The position numbers and the translations under genes were made by a program. A stretch of 64,000 bases of DNA from Campylobacter sp. (GTDB lineage: Bacteria > Campylobacterota > Campylobacteria > Campylobacterales > Campylobacteraceae): NCBI RefSeq assembly GCF_019423325.1, contig NZ_JAHZBQ010000001.1:620001-684000 (forward strand), given 5' to 3'. Position 1 is the stretch's first letter, and each line of letters begins with the position of its first letter. Below the pieces are notes generated by a model. The model was not told the origin of the DNA, ran no database searches, and saw only the letters and a list, made by a program, of their open reading frames with translations. Of the stretch, positions 55,706 through 64,000 are shown in pieces.

Positions 55706-55898
55706 CGCAACGATAAATGATAGATTGAGTTTTTGCAGCACTTTGTCTCTCTTTTAGCTTTTGCACAAAAATTTTTGGAGCGGATTTCGCTCAAGTTTAG
55801 GTAAAATTTCAAACTAAGCTTAAATTAGAATTTTGCCAATAAAATTTTTTATTGCTAAAATTTCACTCACAATTTACGACGAAATTTAGTGCGAAATT

Positions 55899-57542
55899 CT
55901 AATTTTTCACTCCATTTAAAATATCCAAATCCTTGTTATACACCTTGGTATCTACTTCAAAAATTCCAAGCAGCGTGTGAAAAAGATTATCGTGCGAAAA
56001 AGCGTCGTCCTTATGCGATTTAAGTGCGCTTAGATCGTATCTTTCGCGCATTTTTCCCTCACCTAGCCAAACGATCGCACCGATATGCTTTTGCGCCTCG
56101 GGAGCGAAAAGATAGGGCATGCCGTGCAGATAAACGCCGCCCTCGCCGAGGCTCTCGCCGTGATCGCTCATATAGATCATCGCCGTTTCGTGCGTCTTAG
56201 AATATGGTTTTAAAAATTCTACAACCTTGCTTAAAAAATAATCCGTGTATAAAATCGCGTTATCGTAGGCATTTGAAATTTCTTGCTGCGAGCAGTTTTC
56301 AAGCTCGTTATCGCGGCAAACGGGGCTAAATTTTTCAAATTCTTTCTTATAGCGCTTAAAATACGCAGGCCCGTGATTGCCCATCTGATGCAGCACGATT
56401 AATACGTCTTTGCCCGCGCTTTCGGCGATAAATTTATCAAGCCCCGCAAGCATCCCCTCATCCCTGCACTCCACATCGCAGATCGGATTATTTTGCGGAA
56501 TTTTAAAATCCTGATATTTTACGCGCAGCGCCACACCTTTGGAATCGGAATTGTTATCACGCCACAAAATTGCCATGTCATCAGCGCGGTTTAGTATGTC
56601 TAATACGTTTTGCTCCTCTGCAGCCTTTTCGACGCTAAATTCATCGCGATTTAGCAGCGAAAACATGCACGGCACGCTTTGCGCCGTCGAAGTGCCGCAA
56701 GAATGGGTATTACTTAGGCTTACGACGCCCTGCTCTTTAGCTAGTAGCGGATTAGTATCTCGCTCGTAGCCGTTTAGCGAAAATCTATCCGCTCTCGCCG
56801 CTTCGCCCACGACTACGACGACGAGCTTTTTTGAGCTTGTGGAATTTTCATCGATATGCGCGTCCGTAGCGATTTGCATCAGAGGCTGCGAGCCCTGCTT
56901 TTTAGATTTTGCGACAAATTTAACGCCGCTGTAGATCCAATATCCGGGATTTGCGTAGCTGCGTAAAATTTTATGCTCTCTAAAAAACGACGCGTAGTAT
57001 TTGCTAAATCCAAAAAGTAGCGCCGCGATGATTATTATGCAAATGCCCGCCGCTTTGAGCTTAGCTAAAATTTCAAATTTAAGCGGACGGTAGCTAACGC
57101 GCGCGCGAGCAATCAGCACGCAGGGCAAAATACCCAACACCAGCACATAAATCGCTAGTCTCGGGCTAAAAAGATCCGCTGACTCGGCAAAGTTCGTCTG
57201 GGCTGCGTTACGGATCATCTCCGAATCGATTACGACGTTATAGCTATCCATGAAATACGCCGTAAACGACGAAATAAAAAAGCATATCATCAAAATCGGC
57301 TTGGTCGTATAGCGCGAGCTAAAAATCGTAAAAAATAGCGTCAAAAAAGCGATCAAAGCTGCCATGTCGCAGACAAAATAGATAAAATTTAGCCCTGAAA
57401 TTCCGTAGGCATTTATGATATTTTTGAAAAACGAGAAGTTAAAAAATGCCACAAAAGCAAGCGAGCTTAGAAAAATAAGCTTCTGCTGCGACGGATTTTT
57501 GAAAAAACTAGGCACGAAGCGTTCCTTGAGATAAAATTTCAA
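55899..57542 (-). CDS. eptC: Phosphoethanolamine transferase (EptA/EptC family)
   Basis: 547 aa: five N-terminal helices (to about 190), then a periplasmic sulfatase-like domain. Metal ligand Glu247 is in VVGEAARADRFSLNGYERDT. The nucleophile Thr is in SCGTSTAQSVPCMFS (about 281-295), and MSDHGESLGE with LHGMPYLFAP completes the active site. In Campylobacter such an enzyme (EptC) adds phosphoethanolamine to lipid A, the flagellar rod protein and glycans, giving resistance to cationic peptides. It is encoded beside a PepSY protein and a two-component system that may regulate it. Disulfide cysteines of the family are present in the C-terminal half (CDVECRDEG, CRDNELENC). Confidence 0.88.
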   Translation of the reverse strand: MKFYLKERFVPSFFKNPSQQKLIFLSSLAFVAFFNFSFFKNIINAYGISGLNFIYFVCDMAALIAFLTLFFTIFSSRYTTKPILMICFFISSFTAYFMDSYNVVIDSEMIRNAAQTNFAESADLFSPRLAIYVLVLGILPCVLIARARVSYRPLKFEILAKLKAAGICIIIIAALLFGFSKYYASFFREHKILRSYANPGYWIYSGVKFVAKSKKQGSQPLMQIATDAHIDENSTSSKKLVVVVVGEAARADRFSLNGYERDTNPLLAKEQGVVSLSNTHSCGTSTAQSVPCMFSLLNRDEFSVEKAAEEQNVLDILNRADDMAILWRDNNSDSKGVALRVKYQDFKIPQNNPICDVECRDEGMLAGLDKFIAESAGKDVLIVLHQMGNHGPAYFKRYKKEFEKFSPVCRDNELENCSQQEISNAYDNAILYTDYFLSKVVEFLKPYSKTHETAMIYMSDHGESLGEGGVYLHGMPYLFAPEAQKHIGAIVWLGEGKMRERYDLSALKSHKDDAFSHDNLFHTLLGIFEVDTKVYNKDLDILNGVKN

Positions 57543-57722
57543 GTTGAAATTTTACGGCGTTTTGGTAAATGCTCGGAAATTCCGCGCTTCGTATCTCACA
57601 AATCGCAGCAAAATTTTTGTGAAATTTTAAAATTCCGCGCGTATTCATCTTAGCTTCATCTTGGAATTTTAAAATTGCGCCATCCAAAATAAAATTTGGA
57701 AATAAAATCAAAAGAATTAAAG

Positions 57723-58226
57723 ATGAAAAATCTTAAAGCTTTAGGCGCGCTCGCCGCTACATTCGCCCTTGCGGGCGCATTAAACGCAGGAAACTTTAGT
57801 GAAAAAAACGCTAAAGTTTCATTCGATCAAGCGATAGGGATCGCACAGCAAAACTTTGGTGACGCGACTATAAAAAGCGTAGAAATCGACGATGAGCACG
57901 GAAGGCTCGTCTATGAGATCGAGTCATATAAAGAAGGTAGCGAAAACGAGATCAAAATCGACGCTCAAAGCGGCGAAATTTTAAAGACTCAAACGCAAAA
58001 GAAGCTAAAGCCTAGTAAAATTGATTATTCGCAGGTCAAAATCAGTGCCGCAGACGCTCGCGCCAAAGCACTTAGCGCAAACGCCGGCTGGGATTTTCGC
58101 AAGGTCGATTTAGAAAGTAACGGTGGTAAGCCCGCATACGAAGTGAAACTGCGCCAGGGCATGAGCAAAAAAGAGGTGCTAATCGACGCTGCTACGGGCG
58201 AGCAGATCTTGCAGCGTCAAAAATAA
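57723..58226 (+). CDS. Secreted PepSY-domain protein
   Basis: 167 aa from ATG 57723; a TTG at 57696 is an alternative. Signal peptide LGALAATFALAGALNA, then two PepSY-like units (VSFDQAIGIAQQNFGDATIK with VYEIESYK, and KISAADARAKALSANAGWDF with AYEVKLRQGMSKKE). Proteins like this act in the periplasm, often encoded beside two-component systems sensing metals or antimicrobial stress. It is divergent from the phosphoethanolamine transferase and upstream of the response regulator, with a decayed gene between. Confidence 0.8.
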   Translation: MKNLKALGALAATFALAGALNAGNFSEKNAKVSFDQAIGIAQQNFGDATIKSVEIDDEHGRLVYEIESYKEGSENEIKIDAQSGEILKTQTQKKLKPSKIDYSQVKISAADARAKALSANAGWDFRKVDLESNGGKPAYEVKLRQGMSKKEVLIDAATGEQILQRQK

Positions 58227-58252
58227 GCAAAGGCGTGAGATGAAAAGGTAGA

Positions 58253-58854
58253 GTGGACAACTCCGCCCAAACTAGTGAGGCTTTGAACGCTATGGATTTT
58301 AGCATAAACGAAAACGTTGACTATGGTGCCCAAAATGCAGACATGGCTAAAAATTTAGATGAAAATGCGTAGGATTTTTCGGCAAATTTAGCAAGCGAAA
58401 CGAGCGAGCGGAATCCCGCGCCCTGCAAGCAAAATTCTAAAGATTTTTCCAGCATGAATGTTGCGAAAATCAAAAAAATTCTTCGGAAGCGAAAGATTAT
58501 AAGGACGAGTGGAATTCTTCGCAGACGCAAGACTTATCAAGTGCACGAAATTTCGCTAGCGAGCAAAATTTCGCCGATACACAAAATTTTTCTGATACAA
58601 GTAATTTCGCAAGCGCGCGAGATTCTGCCAGCGCAGCAAACTGCGCGGAGGTTTGTAATTCTTGCAAGCCAGTGCTTTGCAGCCGCTGCAAACGCGAAAT
58701 CGCTAAGCAAAATTTCAAGCTTGGCTGCGTAGGATTTGGGCTTTTTGCGCTAAATATCGCAGCAGGCGCACTAAATTTTTTAGGGCGGTTAGGAAGCGTA
58801 GCGGATAAAAAGGCAAGCGAGATTAGAGCTAGGCAAAAGGCGTCTGCGAATTAA
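58253..58854 (+). pseudogene. Decayed low-complexity gene with C-terminal membrane segment
   Basis: Reading from GTG 58253 (AAAGG upstream) gives a Asn/Ala/Ser-rich chain (VDNSAQTSEALNAM) broken by a TAG near 58370 and a frameshift near 58455-58470. After that it continues as QNSSEAKDYKDEW, SARNFASEQNFADTQ and SNFASARDSASA. It ends with a cysteine-rich motif (CNSCKPVLCSRCKREI) and a glycine-rich hydrophobic stretch (GCVGFGLFALNIAAGALNFL). The same QNF/QNS pattern appears in the insertions of HypF, HydD and the kinase. Probably a former zinc-ribbon/membrane protein; function unknown. The end point at 58854 is the in-frame TAA. Confidence 0.55.
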
Positions 58855-58985
58855 CGGGGCTTCAACGCTACTGAAATTTAGCGGTGCTTAAAAGCGAGCG
58901 GGTTTACACATCCAAGGCGCCGCAAAATTTATGCGTTTTTGGCTAAAATGGCGGATTAGAATTAGCAAAATTTTAAAGGAACGCT

Positions 58986-59648
58986 TTGAAAATTTTACTT
59001 GTCGAGGATGAAAAAGATCTAAATCAAATCATCGCAAAATGTCTGAAAAAGGACGGCTACAGCGTAGATTGCGCCTTTTGCGGCAAGGAAGCGCTAGAGT
59101 TTTTGGATGTCGCAAAATATGACGCTATCGTGCTTGATGCGATGATGCCTGTGATGGACGGCTTTGAGTTTTTGAAGGCGGCACGGGCGCGCAGACTGGG
59201 CACGCCGGTTTTATTTTTAACTGCGCGGGACGCCAAAGAAGATATCATCGCAGGGCTTGATCTGGGCGCAGACGATTATATGGTTAAGCCCTTTGATTTT
59301 CGTGAGCTTTTGGCGCGACTTCGCGCAATTATCAGGCGCAAAAACGCTACTGCGGATAACGAAATTATCATAAGGCAAGTGCGCCTAAATCTAAGTAAAA
59401 AATCGGTCGTCTGCGCGGGCGAGGTAGTGGAGCTAACGGGTAAGGAATATAGAATTTTAAAGCTTTTGATGCTAAATCGCGGTGCGATTTTAAGCCGAGA
59501 ACAAATCGGTGAGAGCATTTGGGATTTTGGCGACGAAACAAGCTCAAATGTTATCGATGTTTTAATCAAAAATATCCGCAAAAAGCTAGGCGAGCACGGC
59601 GATATAATAGAAACGAAGCGAGGGCTTGGCTATGTCGTGGCAAAATAG
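58986..59648 (+). CDS. OmpR-family response regulator
   Basis: 220 aa, start TTG 58986 with AAAGGA upstream. Receiver domain 1-120 (VEDEKDLNQIIAKCLKKDGY, acceptor Asp51 in DAMMPVMDG, and the VKPFDF Lys). C-terminal winged helix (VVELTGKEYRILKLLMLNRG, SNVIDVLIKNIRKKL). It pairs with the kinase directly downstream (17-base overlap). Likely targets are the neighbouring PepSY and phosphoethanolamine transferase genes (inference). Confidence 0.92.
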   Translation: MKILLVEDEKDLNQIIAKCLKKDGYSVDCAFCGKEALEFLDVAKYDAIVLDAMMPVMDGFEFLKAARARRLGTPVLFLTARDAKEDIIAGLDLGADDYMVKPFDFRELLARLRAIIRRKNATADNEIIIRQVRLNLSKKSVVCAGEVVELTGKEYRILKLLMLNRGAILSREQIGESIWDFGDETSSNVIDVLIKNIRKKLGEHGDIIETKRGLGYVVAK

Positions 59649-61353
59649 CAAGATTTGGATTAAAATTTCGGCGATTGCGAAGCAGATTTTTGCCGCTACG
59701 GCGCTTTTCATATTAAAATTCGTGCGAAATTTTAAACAGAATTTTACGCATAATTTTGCGTGTTTAAAGAAAAGCCGCAAGAAAAATCCCACGCAAAATA
59801 TCGAGTTAAACCGGGCGCTAAATTCTACTCAAAGCCAGGCGTCAAATTTTAAACGGAATTCCACGCAAAATACGGCATCAAATTTTGCGCCGAATTTTGC
59901 TGCTACAAGCGCAACGCCTGATCTAGCGCAAAATTCTAATAGCGTCCTCGCGCAAAGTCATGAACAAAATTTCGTGTCTAAAATCACAATACAAAATTTT
60001 GCTCAAGTCTTATCTAGAGTATTTACAACCGCTAAAGAGAATTTTAGCTCGCGCGCGCTACCTATCAGCCTGCGCGTGACGCTTTATTACAGCGTATTTA
60101 TTTTGGCGCTTGCAGGCGCTATTATCGGCATTTGCGGCTATATTTTAGACGAAGTATCAGGAAGCTCCGTCAGCCAAAAAAAGCTTGCTCACCTAGTGCA
60201 AAAAGCCGCGCGCGAGGGAAAATTTAAAAGCTTTGATGACGGTGTATTTTTCTACGAGCATGACGGGAAAGGCGGCGTGATCGCAGGGTTTGTGCCTAAA
60301 GGCTTCGAGCCTGCGATGCCGCTCTCTCCTCAAGGCGCGCGCGAGGCGGAGCTTGACGACGATGAGTTTTTCTATTATGACGCGCAGATTAAAGGACGCA
60401 GCGCATGGATACGCGGCGTCATCGCAGTTAGCGAGTTTGAGCTTGCGATGAAGCGTGTGATGCTGATCGCTCTTATCCTATCGCCGCTATTTGTGGTGCT
60501 CGTCATCTACGGCGGCTACGCGATCATAAAAAGAGCGTTTAAGCCCGTGCGCACTATGTCGCGTACAGCTAGCGAGATCGGAGCTAGCGGCGATTTTACG
60601 CGACGAATAGAACTACCGCGAGGCAAGGATGAGCTAAGCGCGCTCGCGGCTACGTTTAATGAAATGCTAGTATCACTGCAAAGCGCGTTTGAGCGCGAGC
60701 GGCAGCTAAGCGCCGACCTTTCGCATGAGCTGCGTACGCCCGCTGCCATCATACTGGCTCAAAGCGACTACGCCCTAGCCTACGAGCAAGACGCGAGCGA
60801 GGCGAAGGAGAGTTTCGCCGTCATAAACAATCAAGCGCGTAAAATTTCGGCGCTAATAGAGCAGATTTTAGAGCTTGCCCGCTTGCAGCGCGGCGCGCGT
60901 TTGGTACCCGTAAGCTTAAGTAAAATCGCAAACGAGTGCGCGCAAGACTTTCAACTTTTGTGCGCACAAAAAGGGCTAAGCTTTAGCTCGCAGATAGCCG
61001 AGGGTGCGCGCGTAAACGGCGATGAGCTGTTTTTGATCAGGCTAATTAATAATCTTTTAAGCAATGCTTTAAAATTTACGCACAGCAGCGTCGTTTTAGA
61101 GCTTTGCGTCAGTGCAGACGCGTGCGAACTTAGCATAAGCGACGATGGAGAGGGCATCGAGCCTGCTTTACAAACTAAAATTTGGGACAAGCTCTATCAA
61201 ATAGAGCGTTCCAGAAATCGCGAGCAAAATAGTGGCGCGGGGCTCGGACTAGCCATCGCCTCACAAATCGCAAAGATCCATGGCGCGCAGATTTCACTAC
61301 GTAGCGAAGTAGGACGCGGAAGCAAATTTAGCGTAAAGCTTAAGAAGGTTTAG
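59632..61353 (+). CDS. Sensor histidine kinase with low-complexity N-terminal extension
   Basis: 573 aa from ATG 59632. Core: two helices around a periplasmic domain (about 147-170 and 276-300), HAMP, phosphoacceptor motif ADLSHELRTPAA (His at about 365), N-box NNLLSNALKF and G-boxes DDGEG and GAGLGLAI. It is an EnvZ-like kinase for the response regulator upstream. Residues about 30-145, before the first helix of the normal protein, are Asn/Phe/Ser/Gln-rich filler (FKRNSTQNTASNFAPNFAAT) from RAATTY-rich DNA, absent in typical kinases of 430-460 aa. The extension should be cytoplasmic or, if the first hydrophobic stretch spans the membrane, periplasmic. Confidence 0.87.
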   Translation: MSWQNSKIWIKISAIAKQIFAATALFILKFVRNFKQNFTHNFACLKKSRKKNPTQNIELNRALNSTQSQASNFKRNSTQNTASNFAPNFAATSATPDLAQNSNSVLAQSHEQNFVSKITIQNFAQVLSRVFTTAKENFSSRALPISLRVTLYYSVFILALAGAIIGICGYILDEVSGSSVSQKKLAHLVQKAAREGKFKSFDDGVFFYEHDGKGGVIAGFVPKGFEPAMPLSPQGAREAELDDDEFFYYDAQIKGRSAWIRGVIAVSEFELAMKRVMLIALILSPLFVVLVIYGGYAIIKRAFKPVRTMSRTASEIGASGDFTRRIELPRGKDELSALAATFNEMLVSLQSAFERERQLSADLSHELRTPAAIILAQSDYALAYEQDASEAKESFAVINNQARKISALIEQILELARLQRGARLVPVSLSKIANECAQDFQLLCAQKGLSFSSQIAEGARVNGDELFLIRLINNLLSNALKFTHSSVVLELCVSADACELSISDDGEGIEPALQTKIWDKLYQIERSRNREQNSGAGLGLAIASQIAKIHGAQISLRSEVGRGSKFSVKLKKV

Positions 61354-61861
61354 GCGGTTTTTTGGGCTTGGCGGCGTAAAGAAATGCTGGGCGGCGAAAT
61401 TCTTAAAATTTTATCGCCTATTGTTGCTTAAAATTTAACGACTATAGCCGTATATAGGGGTGATGGTGTAATTTTAAAATTAGGCCGGCGTCACCAATAA
61501 TATCGGATGATTTTTGTGATAGTCGTGCGCTTTTAAATTTAAATGGGCCAAATTTTAAAATTTAGTTTTACCGCGAAATTCCGTGGCGAATTAATAAGGC
61601 AAGGCGCGGCATTTTGCCCTTGGGCGAAGTGATAAGGCAAGCGCTTTAAAGCTTAAGTGGGCCGGCGCGGGTAATTTAAGAATTTTGAGGTATGCGGCAA
61701 AATAAGCCTTCGCTGAAATTTCACGGCGCAGTATTACAGGATAAACCTTTGCTAAAATTCTAAGATGCCACATTCGGCTCTAGAGAATTTAAATTTAGGA
61801 GTATCTAGCGACCGAGTAAAATTTAAATACGGAGCAAAAAAGACGGACTGAGATTTAAGGC
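61354..61861. other. Spacer after the kinase gene
   Basis: About 500 bp with no gene supported. It contains AAATTT/AAAATTTTA motifs and several short open frames without ribosome sites. Confidence 0.5.
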
Positions 61862-62202
61862 CCGCTTACATAAGCGAAATTTTGTCTTTTTGCCCGCTTC
61901 GTCCTCGTAGCTTACGGCGATATAGCCGTTTGCCTTACCTCCTGCTACGCAAGGCAGCCCCGTCGTTTATCAGTAGGACAATGTCACTCTCGTCGTTCTC
62001 GTAGTCGTCGTAGCGGGTGCTATAGCCAAATTTTACGCGGATCTTGCACAGCGGTAGATTAAATTTCACGAGCTCGCGGCGGGCTACTTTTTTCTGCGCC
62101 ATATTCGTTGCAAGACATCGCGCTTTAGCCGTACGCAGTGCTATCAAAAATTAAAATTTCCTCGCCCGTTTTTACGCATTTGATTGCGAACTTGTGAGGC
62201 AT
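61862..62202 (-). pseudogene. Decayed small gene downstream of the EFR1 gene
   Basis: An ATG at 62202 lies 10 bp after the EFR1 gene stop and follows GAGGACGAGCTC, so it once was the next gene of that operon. It reads MPHKFAIKCVKTGEEILIFD followed by STAYG and a stop. A second frame gives RRELVKFNLPLCKIRVKFGY with TRYDDYENDESDIVLL, and a third gives NGYIAVSYEDEAGKKTKFRL. The three look like pieces of one small protein broken by frameshifts. The product is unknown. Confidence 0.45.
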
Positions 62203-62212
62203 GAGCTCGTCC

Positions 62213-62974
62213 TCATAAGTCTGCGGCGATGGACTTTTCTAAATTTTTCGCCCTGCCTAGGATCGTTATGGCTCTGCGCTCGCATATATTTACGCACCTG
62301 TAGCAAAGCGTGCACTCATCGCCGAATTGCGCCTTTTTGCAAGCGAGCTTTATGTTTCGCATCGGGCAGGGTTTGACACAAGCCCCGCATCCGCTGCATC
62401 GCGATGGATCAAGGCTCGGCTTGCGCTTAGCAAAGGGGCCTTTATCCCAAATTTTCATCCAAAGTCGCTGCCCTAAAAGCCCTGCGATACGACAAAGCGC
62501 GCCTAGCCCCTCTTGCGGCGGATGATTTGCGCTAAGCGCCTCCGCAACGCGTCTGACTTTAGCGTCCGCCTCTTTGATTATGCGCTCGTTTTTCGCTCGC
62601 GAGTAGCCAAAAATCGCCACGTCGAGGATGAACGCCGGCATTTTAATATGAGCGCCGCCCGTTATGTTTGCACCGAATTGTTTTAAAACTCTAGCCGCGC
62701 ACCCTGCTCCGTCGCCGCTGAAAATCTCCATCGTAGCGAGGATGAATACGTTTTTGCCGCTAAAGCTTGCGCCGTTTCGGTAGAGGAAGTCGCGCATGAT
62801 ACGCGGCAGGTCGCTAAAATAGACGGGATACGCCAAAATAATGTCATTGTGGCATTTTAAAAGCTCGCCGCAGGCCTCGCTCTCGATCGAGACGCAGACG
62901 CCGCCAAGATGAGCGATGAGCCTACCCGCGCAATGCTTCGTGTTGCCCGTGGCGCTAAAATAGATCGCTATCAT
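62213..62974 (-). CDS. EFR1-type flavodoxin/ferredoxin fusion
   Basis: 253 aa. The N-terminal flavodoxin-like fold (MIAIYFSATGNTKHCAGRLI, with FSATGNT as the FMN phosphate loop) is fused to a C-terminal 2x[4Fe-4S] domain (CSGCGACVKPCPMRNIKLAC and CTLCYRCVNICE). EFR1-family proteins are electron-transfer proteins of unsettled partners in anaerobes. No ribosome site stronger than GGAGACG is seen before ATG 62974. It may have had a partner in the decayed gene directly downstream. Confidence 0.85.
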   Translation of the reverse strand: MIAIYFSATGNTKHCAGRLIAHLGGVCVSIESEACGELLKCHNDIILAYPVYFSDLPRIMRDFLYRNGASFSGKNVFILATMEIFSGDGAGCAARVLKQFGANITGGAHIKMPAFILDVAIFGYSRAKNERIIKEADAKVRRVAEALSANHPPQEGLGALCRIAGLLGQRLWMKIWDKGPFAKRKPSLDPSRCSGCGACVKPCPMRNIKLACKKAQFGDECTLCYRCVNICERRAITILGRAKNLEKSIAADL

Positions 62975-63122
62975 GCACGTCTCCTAAACTATGCGAATTT
63001 CGGTGAAATTTAACCCTTACCGAATGGATAAAATTTTATGCACCTTTTGCATAAAATTTTAAAATTTAGACGTGACGGCGAAATTTAAATATGCCGTCGC
63101 ACCCTAAAAAAGCAAAATCAAT

Positions 63123-64000
63123 TCAGATATTTTCTGCCGCCACCATTCCAAAAACCATACAATCAGCCATGCTCATAGTACCGAGCCTACTTGCGCCGTG
63201 AACGCCACCGGTGATTTCGCCCGCTGCATATAGCCCTGCGATCGGCTCGCCGCTAGCTGCGTCGATAACCTGAGCTTTGGTATTGATCTGCACGCCGCCC
63301 ATGCAGTAAAGAATTTTCGGGCTTGTTTGGCACGCATAAAATGGAGCTTTTGATACGTCGATACCGCCTACATCGGCTTTTGTCAAAGGCTTGCCAAACT
63401 CCGGGTCACTTCCTGCTTTGACATAGCCGTTAAAATCCGCGACGGTTTTTAAAAACGGCTCCAGCGGAATTTTATAAAATTTTGCAAGCTCTTCCAAGGT
63501 ATTAAATTTTTTAATTGAGCCTGCTTCTACGCCTTTTGACGTATAGACCGGATTATTTGCATCAACTGCGGCTTGATCGCAGATATTTACGGGATAGTTG
63601 TCGTTATTTTCGCTCTCCGCCATGCATTTAAAGATCGCTTCGGTTTTGATCTTGCGCCCGGCGTGCTCGTTCATAAAGCGTTTGCCCGTCTTTGGATCGA
63701 CGGTTAGACCATAGTCGTTAGCGCAGTGATTTGAAAATAGCGCAGAAGTACCAAATCCCTTCTCGCTAGGATTAGTATAAGGATTTAGTTGAATCCAGCT
63801 GAGTTGCAAAGGATTCGCACCTAGCTTCATCGCCGCGATAAGCGCACCTGCGGTAGCGCCTGGTTGGCTTACGGTTTCGATATTGTCTTTTAGATACGGC
63901 ACCTGCTGCGCGCGAAACCATTTATCCGAACTGTATCCGCCCGCAGCCAAAATGACACCATCTTTGGCTTTAAAAAATTTTACTTCGCCACTTTTGTTTT
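63123..64000 (-). CDS. Flavocytochrome c/fumarate reductase-like flavoprotein, 5' end outside window
   Basis: Open to the right window edge, so only the C-terminal about 292 residues are here. It has the FAD-dependent fumarate reductase/urocanate reductase pattern: VILAAGGYS, TVDPKTGKRFMNEHAGRK, YCMGGVQINTKAQVI and GLYAAGEITGGVHGASRLGT, then MSMADCMVFG at the C-terminal flavin loop. These enzymes reduce unsaturated acids in the periplasm with electrons from cytochromes. The active-site Arg cannot be placed with certainty in the visible part. Whether a haem domain is fused or separate lies outside the window. Confidence 0.85.
   Translation of the reverse strand, partial: NKSGEVKFFKAKDGVILAAGGYSSDKWFRAQQVPYLKDNIETVSQPGATAGALIAAMKLGANPLQLSWIQLNPYTNPSEKGFGTSALFSNHCANDYGLTVDPKTGKRFMNEHAGRKIKTEAIFKCMAESENNDNYPVNICDQAAVDANNPVYTSKGVEAGSIKKFNTLEELAKFYKIPLEPFLKTVADFNGYVKAGSDPEFGKPLTKADVGGIDVSKAPFYACQTSPKILYCMGGVQINTKAQVIDAASGEPIAGLYAAGEITGGVHGASRLGTMSMADCMVFGMVAAENI

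Overview
The window looks like chromosomal DNA of a Campylobacter. It probably comes from one of the higher-GC, anaerobic or microaerobic oral or gut species (C. gracilis, showae or rectus type), but I cannot name the species without a search. The evidence is the gene set: a single XerH-type recombinase, the OorDABC 2-oxoglutarate:acceptor oxidoreductase, a periplasmic MfrABE-type fumarate reductase next to HydABCD uptake hydrogenase, a split hyp cluster with NikR, an EptA/EptC-type phosphoethanolamine transferase and a flavocytochrome c. No tRNA, rRNA, CRISPR array, IS element or phage was seen.

Layout. 0-11.8 kb is housekeeping: xerH, an AsmA/YhdP-like envelope protein, mltG, mdh, oorDABC, two Sel1-like secreted paralogs, a glycine-zipper lipoprotein and flavodoxin. 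12.4-21.4 kb is an efflux system: a HlyD-type adaptor, a two-domain ABC ATPase and two ABC-2 permeases, with two long repeat-built ORFs wedged between the transporter genes. 21.6-30.3 kb holds five members of one small membrane-protein family (one frameshifted) around an iron/haem-type ABC importer and a decayed second copy of it. 30.7-33.6 kb is a TonB-dependent receptor plus DUF4198 protein; the receptor has a (CT)9 tract in its signal-peptide codons and is out of frame as sequenced. 34.2-50.5 kb, almost all on the minus strand, is [NiFe] hydrogenase biology: hypA, E, D, C, B, nikR, hypF, a small ORF, hydE-like, hydD, C, B, A. 50.9-54.7 kb is mfrE (frameshifted), mfrB and mfrA, with a divergent LysR regulator. 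55.9-61.4 kb has eptA, a PepSY protein, a decayed gene and an OmpR/EnvZ-type two-component pair. The window ends with an EFR1-type flavodoxin/ferredoxin, a gene remnant and the C-terminal part of a flavocytochrome c.

How the genes fit together. Hydrogenase feeds electrons from H2 through cytochrome b (HydC) into the menaquinone pool. MfrABE and the flavocytochrome could use reduced quinone or cytochromes to reduce fumarate-like acceptors on the periplasmic side. Oor supplies reduced ferredoxin or flavodoxin, and flavodoxin lies nearby. Hyp proteins and NikR handle nickel for the hydrogenase, and the TonB receptor/DUF4198 pair next door may bring in nickel or iron.

The most unusual signal is not one gene. 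The six-base pattern RAATTY (AAATTT, GAATTC, GAATTT, AAATTC) is packed into spacers and into tolerated loops of proteins at up to about one per 20 bp. It seems to have built large low-complexity insertions (HypF about 1411 aa instead of about 760; HydD; the sensor kinase N-terminus) and the two spacer ORFs in the ABC operon. Those ORFs stay open and are joined to their neighbours by ATGA overlaps. RAATTY is the methylation motif that marks DNA for uptake in C. jejuni (CtsM), so expansion of uptake-type sites is a testable explanation.
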